Part shown: piece by piece, positions 41,598-51,234 of the stretch
How the letters are laid out: each line of letters begins with the position of its first letter
Numbering within the stretch: the stretch's first letter is position 1
Assembly (NCBI GenBank): GCA_947626985.1
Contig: CANQUG010000018.1
Location: 1 to 55,033 of the forward strand
Source: an uncultured Lachnospiraceae bacterium
Lineage (GTDB): Bacteria; Bacillota; Clostridia; Lachnospirales; Lachnospiraceae
Length of the DNA: 55,033 bases
Direction of reading: 5' to 3'
Notes under the pieces: generated by a model
The model's input: the letters and a program-made list of their open reading frames with translations, nothing else
Database searches by the model: none
Told to the model about the DNA's origin: nothing
Program-made: the position numbers and the translations under genes

Positions 41598-43392
41598 TAT
41601 TGTCCTCCATTTGCTGAAATTCTATGGTGATCAGGGTTCCTGATCCTTCTTCGCTTTCAATGTCCACATGTCCGCTGCCGTAGAGCGGGCTGGAAATCCG
41701 GGCGTTCACGTTGGATATCCCGAAATGTTTTTCATAATTTACGACTTTATTTTCCAGGGCATATCGGAGCTGGCTGAGAGTTTCCGGGGAAATTCCCGCG
41801 CCGTTGTCCCGGATGGTGATGATGACGGTGTCGTCGCCGTAATTCACCTGAATGGCGATGAAAAGGCTGGCTATGCTGCCGGAAAGTCCGTGGAGTATGG
41901 CATTTTCCAGGAAAGGCTGCAGTGTGAATCTGCAGATCATATAATTTTCCACGCCGTCCTCCGCCTCGATCCTCCAGTTCAGCTGATTTCTGTGGCAGAG
42001 TTTTTCGATATTCAGGTACAGTCTGGCAATCTCCAGTTCATCCCGAATGGAAATCAGCTCCGAGGATTTTCTGAGGGTCAGCCGGTAAAATGCGGTCAGG
42101 TCCGTGATCATCTGGTTGGATACGTCCAGTTTGCCCAGAACCTGGCAGGTCTGGATGGAGCCCAGAATATTGTAAAGAAAATGCGGATTGATCTGGGACT
42201 GGAGCAGCTGGTACTTCAGACGTTCCTCATTGAGGGACAGGTCCACGATGGACTTCAGATTGCAGATGATGGTGTGTTCCATATCTTCGAAGGTCAGGCC
42301 GAGCTGATCAATCTCGTCATACAGATCCGGGTCCTTTCCGTGAGGAACGGCAATGATCTTCATTTCCTCCGGGTTCTGTTCCAGGCGGAAGGACTGCATG
42401 GCTTTGGAGAGCTCATGGAGCCGGCCGGCAAGATTGCGGGAAAACACAATAATGATGAGAATGGTAAGCGGGATGAACAGGAACAGTGCCAGCAGGATGG
42501 TCTGGATCAGTACCCGGGTGTTGGAATGGATATAACTGTCCGGGATTTCGGTCACATGGATCCAGCCGTTATTCAAAATCGTGTGATGAAAGTAGGTATG
42601 ACCGCTGTGAAACAGTGACTCCGTATTAGTTTTAATTTTTTCGAGAGTTTCTTTGTCCAGATAAAGTCCGTTTCGGGAAGGATCTGTGTGTGCGGTGATC
42701 TGTCCTTCCGGCGTCAGAATATAGCTGGTGATCTCATCTGTTCCATAGGACCGGAGCCTCTGAGAAAGCTCATCTGCTTCGAGGGCGATGCAGTAGGCGT
42801 ATTCCAGTATGCCGGTTCCCTGGTTGTTTAGTCCCCGAAAACAGAGGATGGAGGCATCAGAGGTTTTTCCCAGAGATATCATGTAGGGAAGGGGGATCTC
42901 CTTCCTGAGGAGCCAGAGGGAGGAGGAACCCAGGAGAGATAACTGTTCCTCCGTCAGGTTAAAATCGGACAATTTGTCTATGGAAAAAAAGTACAGGCCT
43001 TCCTCCGCGCCGATCCGGTCCGGCTGCAGAAAGACGAAAATATGCTCAAAGTCGAAAGTGGATTTGTACAAAAAAACGGCGTTGCGCGCAGCGCTGATGG
43101 TTTCCAGGGAAGAAACCCTGTCATCGGAGGTCCGGTTCAGGGAGTACATCTGGTACAGAACGGAATCCGCCGCATTTTCCGTCTGCCTGATCCGGTCGTT
43201 GACCTGAGCGGACACCTGTTCATCGGACATCAGAACTGATGTGAGTATTTTGTCCTCCGCAATTTTATAGGAAGTCCGATAGGAGATGGTGGCTGTGGCG
43301 ATGAGAGGGATCAGCGTGGCAACCAGAAAAGCCAGTATCAGCTTTGCCCGGAAACCGGAGCATTTCATCTTGATTATATGTGCCAGTTTCAT
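41575..43392 (-). CDS. Sensor histidine kinase, YesM-like
   Basis: The 605-residue membrane kinase has helices at about residues 17-36 and 295-318, an extracellular sensor region of about 255 residues between them, then a HAMP-like linker and the His_kinase domain LQSQINPHFLYNILGSI (phospho-acceptor His404) with a HATPase domain (LQPFLENAILHG, IRDNGAGI, FGISNVNARI). It is the first gene of the minus-strand pair. AAGGAGACTCT lies just before the start. Its signal is probably the sugar taken up by the neighbouring importer or the loaded binding protein (inference). Confidence 0.92.
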   Translation of the reverse strand: MKLAHIIKMKCSGFRAKLILAFLVATLIPLIATATISYRTSYKIAEDKILTSVLMSDEQVSAQVNDRIRQTENAADSVLYQMYSLNRTSDDRVSSLETISAARNAVFLYKSTFDFEHIFVFLQPDRIGAEEGLYFFSIDKLSDFNLTEEQLSLLGSSSLWLLRKEIPLPYMISLGKTSDASILCFRGLNNQGTGILEYAYCIALEADELSQRLRSYGTDEITSYILTPEGQITAHTDPSRNGLYLDKETLEKIKTNTESLFHSGHTYFHHTILNNGWIHVTEIPDSYIHSNTRVLIQTILLALFLFIPLTILIIIVFSRNLAGRLHELSKAMQSFRLEQNPEEMKIIAVPHGKDPDLYDEIDQLGLTFEDMEHTIICNLKSIVDLSLNEERLKYQLLQSQINPHFLYNILGSIQTCQVLGKLDVSNQMITDLTAFYRLTLRKSSELISIRDELEIARLYLNIEKLCHRNQLNWRIEAEDGVENYMICRFTLQPFLENAILHGLSGSIASLFIAIQVNYGDDTVIITIRDNGAGISPETLSQLRYALENKVVNYEKHFGISNVNARISSPLYGSGHVDIESEEGSGTLITIEFQQMEDNNEKDFDC

Positions 43393-43439
43393 AGAGTCTC
43401 CTTTTTTGGCGTTACTGTAAATCAGTTGTGCATATTTTC

Positions 43440-43467
43440 ATTATATAAAATCAGATGGGAATTTCAA
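43440..43467 (-). promoter_or_regulatory. Promoter of the kinase/regulator pair
   Basis: On the minus strand TTGAAA (43467-43462) and TATAAT (43445-43440) are 16 bp apart, about 50 bases before the kinase start. The plus-strand promoter for the binding-protein gene must lie in the same 204-base divergent region, but I see no convincing boxes. Confidence 0.55.
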
Positions 43468-43596
43468 TGGAACAAAAAATAATATAAAGGAATCAAAAGA
43501 TATTATATTTTAGAAAAATTTACTCTTTGCTATGCTTATTTTGCAAAAACAAATACAGAGCAGGGCAGGCAGAGGCCGCCCGGAAAGGACAGAGAT

Positions 43597-44835
43597 ATGA
43601 AGAAAAAAGCAGTAAGCATCCTTTTGGCAGCAGCACTGGCAGCGGGAATGACGGGAAACACGGCGACAGTATTCGCGGGGGAGGAATATGATCTGACTCT
43701 GTACAGCATTCAGACCACAGATCCGGACTTTGACGAATGGCTGGCTAATGTGGAGGAGGCCACCGGATTGAATATCAATGTGATTGCGGCGCCTACAGAT
43801 TCCGATACCCGTCAGCAGAAAGTGACTACGATCCTCTCCACGGGAGATTCCTCCGTGGACATTCTGGAGGTCAATGATGAGATGTGCGCGGCGTTTAAAA
43901 ATTCAGGATGGCTGGAAGGCCTGAATGACACGGTTATGACGGAGGATATCCGCGGGGAATTCCCTCAGGGTTATATGGCTGATATGATCACGGATAAGGA
44001 TGGAAACATCATCGGCGTGCCCAGCTACTCCGGCTATCTGGCGTTCTGGGTGAATCAGGAAATCCTGGATGAGCTGGGAATTGAGTCTCTGGATACAAAA
44101 GATGACTTTATCGCGTACATGGAAGCGGCATCCGGGGACGGGCGCTACGGTTACGGCGGCTCTTGGGAGAAAACATATGTATTCAATGAGATCGCTCAGT
44201 TTGTGAATATGTTCGGCGGAGATTATTTTGACTGGACCAGGGAGGAAAATAAGGAAGCCATTCAGTTCCTGCGCGATATGGTAGCCAATGGCTGGACGCC
44301 CATCGATCAGATTGCGGATAAATATGAACAGATGAACCCGAAGGCCAATGACGGCAAATACGGCAGCTGGTTTATGTGGGGACTTGGTACAGATTACGCC
44401 AATGCGGATATGCTGGGAGCGGACAAGATTCATATGGCCATGGTTCCGGATTTCAGCGGCAAAGGGGAGCGGGCGATCTTTACAGATTCCTGGAGCTATG
44501 TGCTGAATACCGCGTCAGAGCATAAGGACGCTGCTATTACCTTCCTGAACTACATGGCTTCCGAGGGCGGTATGGAAATCGCCTACAAGACCTTTGACAG
44601 ATACCCCGCCCGGGCGGATGTGGCTGAGAAGGTGGTTCCGGATTCTGATCCTTCGAAGGAGATGTACACCCGCTATGCTACCGAGTGCAACGTGAAGGGA
44701 CGTCCCATGGTGGCACAGACCATGGAGTTTATCAGCGACATGGGAACGATCTTCCAGTCCTGCATGAAAGATGAGATTACTGTGGACGAGTTCTGTGAAA
44801 AAGCGCAGCAATATGTGGATACCTATACGAATTGA
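43597..44835 (+). CDS. Carbohydrate ABC importer, solute-binding protein without lipobox
   Basis: The 412-residue family-1 binding protein has the signal peptide MKKKAVSILLAAALAAGMTG with probable cleavage after VFA; where a lipoprotein would have Cys (after LAAGMTG) this one has Asn. Core features are DSDTRQQKVTTILSTGDSS, VDILEVNDEM and FWVNQEILDELGI. It heads an operon with two permeases, a GH172 enzyme and a second, related binding protein at 47941, with which it shares TILSxGDxSVDI and VNDEM. The ligand is probably a fructo- or arabino-oligosaccharide, by link to GH172. Confidence 0.88.
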   Translation: MKKKAVSILLAAALAAGMTGNTATVFAGEEYDLTLYSIQTTDPDFDEWLANVEEATGLNINVIAAPTDSDTRQQKVTTILSTGDSSVDILEVNDEMCAAFKNSGWLEGLNDTVMTEDIRGEFPQGYMADMITDKDGNIIGVPSYSGYLAFWVNQEILDELGIESLDTKDDFIAYMEAASGDGRYGYGGSWEKTYVFNEIAQFVNMFGGDYFDWTREENKEAIQFLRDMVANGWTPIDQIADKYEQMNPKANDGKYGSWFMWGLGTDYANADMLGADKIHMAMVPDFSGKGERAIFTDSWSYVLNTASEHKDAAITFLNYMASEGGMEIAYKTFDRYPARADVAEKVVPDSDPSKEMYTRYATECNVKGRPMVAQTMEFISDMGTIFQSCMKDEITVDEFCEKAQQYVDTYTN

Positions 44836-44874
44836 TCTGAAGGATGCCGCATGAAAAATGAATGAGAGAGAAGG

Positions 44875-44936
44875 GTGCGGCGGATGCCGCACTCTTTCCT
44901 CACTGAACGGAAGCGGGAGCTTCTGCCGGCTCCCGC
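44875..44936 (+). terminator. Two intercistronic hairpins between binding protein and permease genes
   Basis: GTGCGGC / GCCGCAC (44875-44881 and 44886-44892) is followed by TCTTTCC, and GCGGGAGC / GCTCCCGC (44913-44920 and 44929-44936) follows close behind. They occupy the same position as the structures at 8465-8552 and 32053-32091. Confidence 0.6.
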
Positions 44937-44966
44937 GGATTACCCAAAGAAAGGAGGTTTCCACCT

Positions 44967-45845
44967 ATGGCAGTCAGTAAAAAATCAATGAGATGGATTC
45001 CCTGGATTCTGATTCTGCCGGTGCTTCTGATCCGGACATTTACCACGATCTACCCTATTTTTGTCACGATAAAAAACAGCTTTTTTGATATTCGGATTTT
45101 GGCCGGAGTGGATGACTTTGTGGGCTTTGCCAATTATCTGAAGGTTTTCAGCGACCAGAAGGTCATCACCTCCATTACCTTCACTGTGATTTTTACAGTG
45201 GTATCTATGGCTTTGCATATTGTGCTGGGCGTAATGCTGGCGTTGATTTTGAATATGAAATTCAAGGGGCGGAGATTTATCCGTACCATCGTGCTGATCC
45301 CCTGGGCAATGCCTTCCGTAGTGATCGGTATGGCGGCAAAATGGGCGTTTAATAATGACTACGGTCTGATCAATGATTTTATCCGGTGGTTTGTGCCCGG
45401 CTACCAGAACAGTTGGCTGATCAATACCGGTTCCGCCAGAGCGGCGGTGATCGCCATGGACCTCTGGAAGGATCTGCCATTCTTTGCAATTCTGGTGCTG
45501 TCAGGACTGCAGTTTGTATCGGAGGATATTTATGAGGCGGCCAGAGTGGACGGGGCTAACGGAATCCAGTGTTTTTTCAGGATCACCCTTCCCCTTATTG
45601 CCAGGAATGTGCTTACTCTGTGTATTCCCTTTACTCTGTGGCGGCTCACTTCCTTTGATCTGGTGTACGCCATGACCTCCGGAGGTCCCGGCGAAGATAC
45701 GGCTCTTATCGCATACCGGATCACCATGGAGGCGTTTACCAATCTGAACATCGGGTATGCCGGCGCTCTTGCGATCATGCTGTTTCTGGTCATGGCTGTT
45801 TTCAGCTGGCTCAACATCCGTGTGACCAGCCGATTAGCGGATTAG
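44967..45845 (+). CDS. Carbohydrate ABC importer permease, MalF/UgpA-type
   Basis: The 292-residue permease begins with basic residues and the helix WIPWILILPVLLIRTF, has six helices in all, and the EAA loop SEDIYEAARVDGANGIQCFF. AAAGGAGG precedes ATG 44967. As in the fucosidase locus, no ATPase gene is nearby. Confidence 0.9.
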   Translation: MAVSKKSMRWIPWILILPVLLIRTFTTIYPIFVTIKNSFFDIRILAGVDDFVGFANYLKVFSDQKVITSITFTVIFTVVSMALHIVLGVMLALILNMKFKGRRFIRTIVLIPWAMPSVVIGMAAKWAFNNDYGLINDFIRWFVPGYQNSWLINTGSARAAVIAMDLWKDLPFFAILVLSGLQFVSEDIYEAARVDGANGIQCFFRITLPLIARNVLTLCIPFTLWRLTSFDLVYAMTSGGPGEDTALIAYRITMEAFTNLNIGYAGALAIMLFLVMAVFSWLNIRVTSRLAD

Positions 45846-45859
45846 AAGGAGGAGATTCC

Positions 45860-46714
45860 ATGAACAGTGTTAACAAATACAAAATTTACCGGGGAGCTGT
45901 GGCGGTGGGAAGATGGATATTATTTGCTCTGGTTTCTTTTATTATCCTTTTTCCGGTATACTGGATCTTTATTTCTTCCATTACGCCTCCGGGAGAACTG
46001 TTTAAGACTCCCATAGATTATCTTCCGGATCATCCTACACTGGAAAGTTATACCTTTCTGATCGAGAATGTAGGCCTGATTCAGAAAATCGGAAATACTG
46101 TTTTGATTGTAGGTTCTACACTGGTGATCAGTACTGTTCTGTGCTCCATGGCGGCATATGCGTTTGCGCGCTTCGGCAGCAGAGGAATCGGAGCGGCCTT
46201 CGGATTTATCGTGGCCACCATGCTGATCCCTGAAGTGGTTACCGCCCGTCCGCTCTATGAATTTATGAGGGCGGTAAATCTTTATGATACGTATCCGGGA
46301 CTGATCCTGCTGTATATCAGTACGATTATTCCCTTTACCGTGCTGATACTGAGAAACTTCGTGGGGGAGATTCCCATTTCTCTGGAGGAAGCTGCGGCGA
46401 TCGATGGGGCCAACTTTGCCCAGAGACTGTTTACGGTAGTGCTTCCTCTGATGAAGCCTGCTATTGCCACTGTATGTATCATTAATTTTGTCACCTGTCT
46501 GAATAACTTTTTCACGCCCCTGTTTTACTCCAACGGTATTCAGGTGCTGTCGGTGGCTATTGTGCAGCTTCCTCTGCGGGATAATATGTACGGCGTACCC
46601 TGGGATCTGACCAGCGCCATGGGCTGGGTTATTCTTCTTCCCATAATTATTTTCGTTGCCATCTTTGAAAAACAGATTATGGATGGTATTATGGCAGGAG
46701 GAGTAAAAGCGTAG
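45860..46714 (+). CDS. Carbohydrate ABC importer permease, MalG/UgpE-type
   Basis: The 284-residue permease starts with WILFALVSFIILFPVYWIFI, followed by the other helices and the EAA loop LEEAAAIDGANFAQRLF. It lies 14 bases after the first permease and ends with DGIMAGGVKA, typical of the family. It is followed by the GH172 gene, whose ribosome site (AAAGGAGG) begins 15 bases downstream. Confidence 0.9.
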   Translation: MNSVNKYKIYRGAVAVGRWILFALVSFIILFPVYWIFISSITPPGELFKTPIDYLPDHPTLESYTFLIENVGLIQKIGNTVLIVGSTLVISTVLCSMAAYAFARFGSRGIGAAFGFIVATMLIPEVVTARPLYEFMRAVNLYDTYPGLILLYISTIIPFTVLILRNFVGEIPISLEEAAAIDGANFAQRLFTVVLPLMKPAIATVCIINFVTCLNNFFTPLFYSNGIQVLSVAIVQLPLRDNMYGVPWDLTSAMGWVILLPIIIFVAIFEKQIMDGIMAGGVKA

Positions 46715-46739
46715 AAGCATAAAAGGAGGTAAAGGTGTC

Positions 46740-47849
46740 ATGTATCATTCATTTACAGGAGGTCTTGGAGGGCTTGCTCTGGCAAAATACGGAAAAAGCC
46801 GTTCTGTCAATGCGGAAAATCCTCATGGTGAAAAAGGAAGAGGAGGGATGGCGGCCAGCCATCTGGGACCGTCCAGAAAAGGAAGCCCCTGTCTTCGGGA
46901 CGTTCAGCCCGGGGAGACGGCGGTTCTGGCCGAGATAGAGGGTCCCGGGGAGATCCGCCATATCTGGATCACCGTGGATATGAAGACGACGGAGGCGGAC
47001 TGCTTCGTGCTCCGGGATCTGGTGCTCCGCATGTACTGGGACGATGAGGAGACGCCGTCGGTGGAAAGTCCGCTGGGAGATTTCTTCTGCTGCGGGTTTG
47101 CCAGGGGCTGTCTGGTGAATTCTGTTCCCATTGCGGTGGTGCCCAACAGAGGCTTCAACTGCTATTTTCCCATGCCCTTCCGCAAAAAGGCCAGGGTGAC
47201 GATTGAAAATCAGCATGCTAATCCCATTGGCGCGTTCTTCTATCAGGTGGACTATTTCCTGTATGAGGATCTGCCGGAGGACATCGCTTATTTCCATGCG
47301 CAGTGGAGAAGAGAACGTCTGACCGTGAAACAGAAGGATTATACGATCCTGGACGGAGTCAGGGGCAAGGGCCATTATGTGGGCACGTATCTTGCTCTGA
47401 CTACGCTGGAGCGCTACTGGTGGGGCGAGGGAGAAATGAAATTTTATCTGGATGGGGACAGGGAATATCCTACCATCTGCGGTACCGGGACGGAGGACTA
47501 CTTCGGAGGCTCCTGGAGCTTTGCTCATCAGGTGAACGGGAAGACGGTGGAGCAGACTTACTGTACGCCGTATCTGGGATATCCCTATTATTCCTCCCAC
47601 GACGAACTGATTCACAACGATTATCACAATGATGACTGTCCTCCCATGCGGGGATTTTACCGCTGGCACATACAGGATCCCATCTGCTTTGACGAGGATA
47701 TCCGAGTGACTATCCAGCAGATCGGCGTAGGGTACCGCGGGCTGTTTGAACGTCAGGATGATGTAGCCAGTGTGGCATACTGGTATCAGTCTGAGCCTCA
47801 TCAGAAATTCCCGGTTCTGATGGGAAAAGAGGATCGCTGGCCCAGATAA
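46740..47849 (+). CDS. Glycoside hydrolase family 172 (DUF2961)
   Basis: The 369-residue protein matches the DUF2961 family, now GH172: IEGPGEIRHIWITVD, YWDDEETPSVESPLGDFFCC, GTGTEDYFGGSWSF (a conserved Glu of the active site) and a jelly-roll core. Characterised members act on alpha-linked fructofuranosides (difructose dianhydrides) or on D-arabinofuranosides. There is no signal peptide, so it acts in the cytoplasm on imported sugar. Its placement after the permeases links it to this importer. The exact specificity cannot be told; family members form large assemblies. Confidence 0.85.
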   Translation: MYHSFTGGLGGLALAKYGKSRSVNAENPHGEKGRGGMAASHLGPSRKGSPCLRDVQPGETAVLAEIEGPGEIRHIWITVDMKTTEADCFVLRDLVLRMYWDDEETPSVESPLGDFFCCGFARGCLVNSVPIAVVPNRGFNCYFPMPFRKKARVTIENQHANPIGAFFYQVDYFLYEDLPEDIAYFHAQWRRERLTVKQKDYTILDGVRGKGHYVGTYLALTTLERYWWGEGEMKFYLDGDREYPTICGTGTEDYFGGSWSFAHQVNGKTVEQTYCTPYLGYPYYSSHDELIHNDYHNDDCPPMRGFYRWHIQDPICFDEDIRVTIQQIGVGYRGLFERQDDVASVAYWYQSEPHQKFPVLMGKEDRWPR

Positions 47850-47852
47850 CGG

Positions 47853-47940
47853 CATACGGTGGAAACGGGGACCCGGCAGTCCGGGTTAAGGGTGTACGGT
47901 GAACATGGAGGGCCGGCAGCCCGGGTTAAGGGGGTACGAT
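47853..47940. repeat. Tandem duplication of a 40-bp segment including the ribosome site
   Basis: The 26 bases at 47875-47900 (GGCAGTCCGGGTTAAGGG then TGTACGGT) recur at 47915-47940 with three mismatches, and similarity extends upstream to about 47853. Each unit ends with a purine-rich AAGGG(G/T)G ahead of a potential start codon. The downstream copy serves the TTG start at 47941. Confidence 0.75.
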
Positions 47941-49182
47941 TTGAAAAAGAAGAGACTGGCGCTGCTCTGTGTGTGTTTGCTCTCTGTCAGCGCCTGTAAA
48001 AACTCATCCGTGGATTCAGAATCCCCGAAGACGGAAAAGGATGGGGAGGAACTGACGATCATGCATGTGGACGCAGGTCTGGAGGGCTTTTCGGAATATA
48101 TCGCCAAGGCGGAGAAGAAGCTGAACCTTCGAATCCATGTGGAGGAATGTCCGGATAATGCGGACAACCGTCAGGCAAGAATTTCCACGATCCTGTCTTC
48201 CGGGGATCATTCCGTGGATATTATCTCCGTGAACGATGAGATGATCAGCGAGTTTAAATACAGGGATTATCTGGTGCCGCTGGATGAACTGGTAATGACG
48301 GAAGAAGTCAGGCAGGCGTATCAGCAGGAGTATCTGGAGGATATCTGCATGGCGGACGGAAGAATCTATTCCGTTCCCTACCTGATGGATATCATGATGT
48401 TCTGGGTAAATCAGGAGCTGCTGGATGAGGCAGGCATGGAGGGTTTTCATGATTACGGAGATTTTCGTGAGTTTGCCGGAAAAATGTCCGGGAAAAATGT
48501 GTATGCCTACGGAGATGCCTGGGAGCAGACCTACATTTATAATGCGGTATCACAGTTTGTCAATCTTTTCGGAGGGAATTATAAGGACTGGTCGGATCCC
48601 CGTACCCGTGAAGGGATTCGGACTCTGAAGGATATGCTGGAACAGGGATATGCCTCTGTGCAGCAGATGGTGGATTATTATGAACAGATGGAAGAAAAAT
48701 TTATGGAAGGAAGATATGGGAGTGTCTTCATGTACAGCGGAGCCATCAAGATTTTCATTGGAGCGGGCGTGTACGGTGAGGACAGAATCCATATCGCTCC
48801 TCTGCCTTCTTTCAGAAAAAAAGCCACCAATATCGCCGCCTGGCAGTATGTGCTGAACAATGCTTCAGAGAATAAGGATGCGGCTCTGAAGTTTTTAAGG
48901 TATGCTGCCAGTCCGGAGGGCAGTCTGGATTATGCGAAGATTATGAAGTGCTTTCCCGCGCGTCTGGATGTGCTGGAGGATGAGAGACTGGACATTGCCG
49001 GGATAGAGGAAGCGCGGCAGTATCTGAAGGAAGCCGAGCTTCATGCAAGGCCCATGTGTCAGGAATCCATGACGGCGATTTCGGAAACAGGAACACTGTT
49101 TCAGAAGTATCTGCTGGGAGAAATGGCGGAAGAAGCTTATTGCGGGGAAGCGCAGAGGCTGATTGATAAGTATTATCAGTGA
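47941..49182 (+). CDS. Solute-binding lipoprotein, paralogue of the first binding protein
   Basis: The 413-residue protein, from TTG 47941, begins MKKKRLALLCVCLLSVSAC with a clear lipobox (LSVSAC, lipidated Cys19). It shares with the 43597 protein the phrases ADNRQARISTILSSGDHSVD, VNDEM, FWVNQELLDEAG and FVNLFGGNYKDW, so it is a paralogue from duplication and divergence. I reject the upstream ATG 47899 because it would place 14 extra residues before the signal and has no ribosome site. The operon therefore codes one lipidated and one unlipidated binding protein for a single permease pair; they may bind different oligosaccharides or one may work as a sensor. Confidence 0.87.
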   Translation: MKKKRLALLCVCLLSVSACKNSSVDSESPKTEKDGEELTIMHVDAGLEGFSEYIAKAEKKLNLRIHVEECPDNADNRQARISTILSSGDHSVDIISVNDEMISEFKYRDYLVPLDELVMTEEVRQAYQQEYLEDICMADGRIYSVPYLMDIMMFWVNQELLDEAGMEGFHDYGDFREFAGKMSGKNVYAYGDAWEQTYIYNAVSQFVNLFGGNYKDWSDPRTREGIRTLKDMLEQGYASVQQMVDYYEQMEEKFMEGRYGSVFMYSGAIKIFIGAGVYGEDRIHIAPLPSFRKKATNIAAWQYVLNNASENKDAALKFLRYAASPEGSLDYAKIMKCFPARLDVLEDERLDIAGIEEARQYLKEAELHARPMCQESMTAISETGTLFQKYLLGEMAEEAYCGEAQRLIDKYYQ

Positions 49183-49251
49183 GAAGGTCCGGCAGTAGGA
49201 TTTCGCGGAAGAGTTTCATTTGTTCGGATTGAGAGAAATTTGGAAAAGTTC

Positions 49252-49280
49252 TTGACATGCCGTCCCTTTTCGAATAGAAT
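49252..49280 (+). promoter_or_regulatory. Promoter of the proS T-box leader
   Basis: A perfect TTGACA (49252-49257) and TAGAAT (49275-49280) are spaced by 17 bp. Confidence 0.85.
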
Positions 49281-49289
49281 AAGTGGAAA

Positions 49290-49573
49290 TCCAAACAGAG
49301 ACAAATGGCGATGATGAGAATAGTACATGGGGAGCAATCCCAGAGAGGGCTTCGGACGGTGTGAGGAGCCTGTGCGTGAACCATGGAACCGGCCTCGGAG
49401 TCCCGCGTGAATGAAGCGCGGCGCAGATCCGGCGTTAACGGAGAAGAGAGAGCGCACTCGGGCGCACTGCAGTATTGCGGAGGATCAGGCAGGCTGCATG
49501 GCGGCAGGCGCTAATCAGGGTGGTACCGCCGAAGCCTTTCGGTCCCTTTTACGGGATGGAAGGCTTTTTTCTT
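49290..49573 (+). promoter_or_regulatory. T-box riboswitch with proline specifier, controlling proS
   Basis: The leader has the Stem I features GATGATGAGAATAGTA and CAGAGAG, the specifier region ATGGAA-CCG-GCCTCGGAGTC with CCG (Pro) at 49389-49391, and the T-box core AGGGTGGTACCGCC (49517-49530), which binds the tRNA acceptor end. A terminator follows: GCCTTTC...GGAAGGC (49534-49564) with six T. Uncharged tRNA(Pro) should stabilise the antiterminator and allow proS expression. The specifier agrees with the downstream gene. Confidence 0.9.
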
Positions 49574-49666
49574 TTGGATTTCCGGCAGTATTCGATGCGG
49601 GAAACCGTAACATGCAGCGGTTTTGTTTGGTCCCGTGATAATTTCAGGAAAAAGGAGAAAAGGATT

Positions 49667-51106
49667 ATGGCAAAGGAAAAGAAACTTGTGGAAGCCATTA
49701 CTTCCATGGAGGAGGATTTTGCCCAGTGGTATACGGACGTGGTGAAAAAAGCCGAGCTCTGCGGGTATACCAGCGTGAAGGGCTGCATGGCGATCAAGCC
49801 TGCGGGATACGCTCTCTGGGAGAATATTCAGAAGGAACTGGATCAGAGATTCAAGGAGACAGGGGTGGAGAACGTTTACATGCCCATGTTTATCCCCGAA
49901 TCCCTGCTTCAGAAGGAGAAGGATCATGTGGAGGGCTTTGCTCCCGAGGTGGCCTGGGTCACTCACGGAGGACTGGAGCCCCTGCAGGAGCGGCTCTGTG
50001 TGCGTCCTACCTCTGAGACGCTGTTCTGCGATTTTTATCAGAAGGAAATTCAGTCCCACAGAGATCTGCCCAAGCTGTACAATCAGTGGTGCTCCGTGGT
50101 GCGCTGGGAGAAGACCACCCGGCCCTTCCTTCGTTCCAGAGAATTCCTGTGGCAGGAAGGCCATACTGCCCATGCTACCGCCGAGGAAGCGGAGGAGAGA
50201 ACGATTCAGATGCTGAACGTTTATGCGGACTTCTGCGAGGAGGTCCTGGCCATTCCCGTTATCCGCGGCCAGAAGACCGATAAGGAAAAATTCTCCGGAG
50301 CGGAATCCACCTACACCATCGAGGCTCTGATGCACGACGGCAAGGCGCTGCAGTCCGGAACCAGCCATAACTTCGGGGACGGCTTTGCCAGAGCCTTCGG
50401 CATTCAGTATACAGACAAGGACAACAAGCTTCAGTATGTGCACCAGACCTCCTGGGGTATGACTACCCGTATGATCGGCGCGCTGATCATGGTTCACGGA
50501 GACAACAGCGGACTGGTTCTGCCTCCCAGAATCGCTCCTGTACAGGCGATCGTGATTCCCATCCAGCAGCGTAAGGAGGGCGTTCTGGAGAAGGCGGAGG
50601 AACTGAAGGACATTCTGAAGGCAGCAGGAATCCGCGTGAAGGTGGATGTTACGGACAAGAGCCCCGGCTTCAAATTTGCGGAGCAGGAAATGAGAGGAAT
50701 CCCCATGCGTATCGAGTGCGGTCCCAAGGATATCGAGAACGGCCAGGCCGTGATCTGCCGCCGGGATACCAGAGAAAAATATGTGGTGAAATTTGAGGAG
50801 CTTGCGGACAAGGTGACGGAGGTTCTGGGAACGATGCAGACAGATATGCTGGAGCGCGCCCGTGCACACCGCGACGCCCATACCTATGTTGCGCTGAATT
50901 ATGAAGAGTTCAAAGATACCATTGTGAATAAACCCGGCTTTGTGAAAGCCATGTGGTGCGGAGACCAGGCATGCGAGGACAAAATCAAGGAGGATGTGCA
51001 GGCCACATCCAGATGCATGCCCTTTAAGCAGGAGCATCTCAGCGACGTGTGCGTGTGCTGCGGAAAGCCCGCGAAGAAAATGGTGTACTGGGGACGTGCT
51101 TATTGA
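49667..51106 (+). CDS. proS: Prolyl-tRNA synthetase, archaeal/eukaryotic type
   Basis: The 479-residue class II synthetase joins proline to tRNA(Pro). It has motif 1 [12 protein letters not shown], motif 2 [12 protein letters not shown] with [20 protein letters not shown], and motif 3, [20 protein letters not shown]. It lacks the editing insertion of the longer bacterial type. A C-terminal zinc-binding domain (CGDQACED and [10 protein letters not shown]) and the terminal Tyr (YWGRAY) are typical of this class. AAAGGAG precedes ATG 49667; upstream in-frame starts lie within the T-box leader. Confidence 0.95.
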   Translation: MAKEKKLVEAITSMEEDFAQWYTDVVKKAELCGYTSVKGCMAIKPAGYALWENIQKELDQRFKETGVENVYMPMFIPESLLQKEKDHVEGFAPEVAWVTHGGLEPLQERLCVRPTSETLFCDFYQKEIQSHRDLPKLYNQWCSVVRWEKTTRPFLRSREFLWQEGHTAHATAEEAEERTIQMLNVYADFCEEVLAIPVIRGQKTDKEKFSGAESTYTIEALMHDGKALQSGTSHNFGDGFARAFGIQYTDKDNKLQYVHQTSWGMTTRMIGALIMVHGDNSGLVLPPRIAPVQAIVIPIQQRKEGVLEKAEELKDILKAAGIRVKVDVTDKSPGFKFAEQEMRGIPMRIECGPKDIENGQAVICRRDTREKYVVKFEELADKVTEVLGTMQTDMLERARAHRDAHTYVALNYEEFKDTIVNKPGFVKAMWCGDQACEDKIKEDVQATSRCMPFKQEHLSDVCVCCGKPAKKMVYWGRAY

Positions 51107-51234
51107 TAAATATGAGCGGGATCATATCGTAATGTTTGCGATGTACCATGTATTTCCGAAATGATTGCGAAACGTTTCTGTCTGCTTATGCGCTGGAACA
51201 AGAATGTCTGGTTAAAATGAGAAAGGATGACGGC

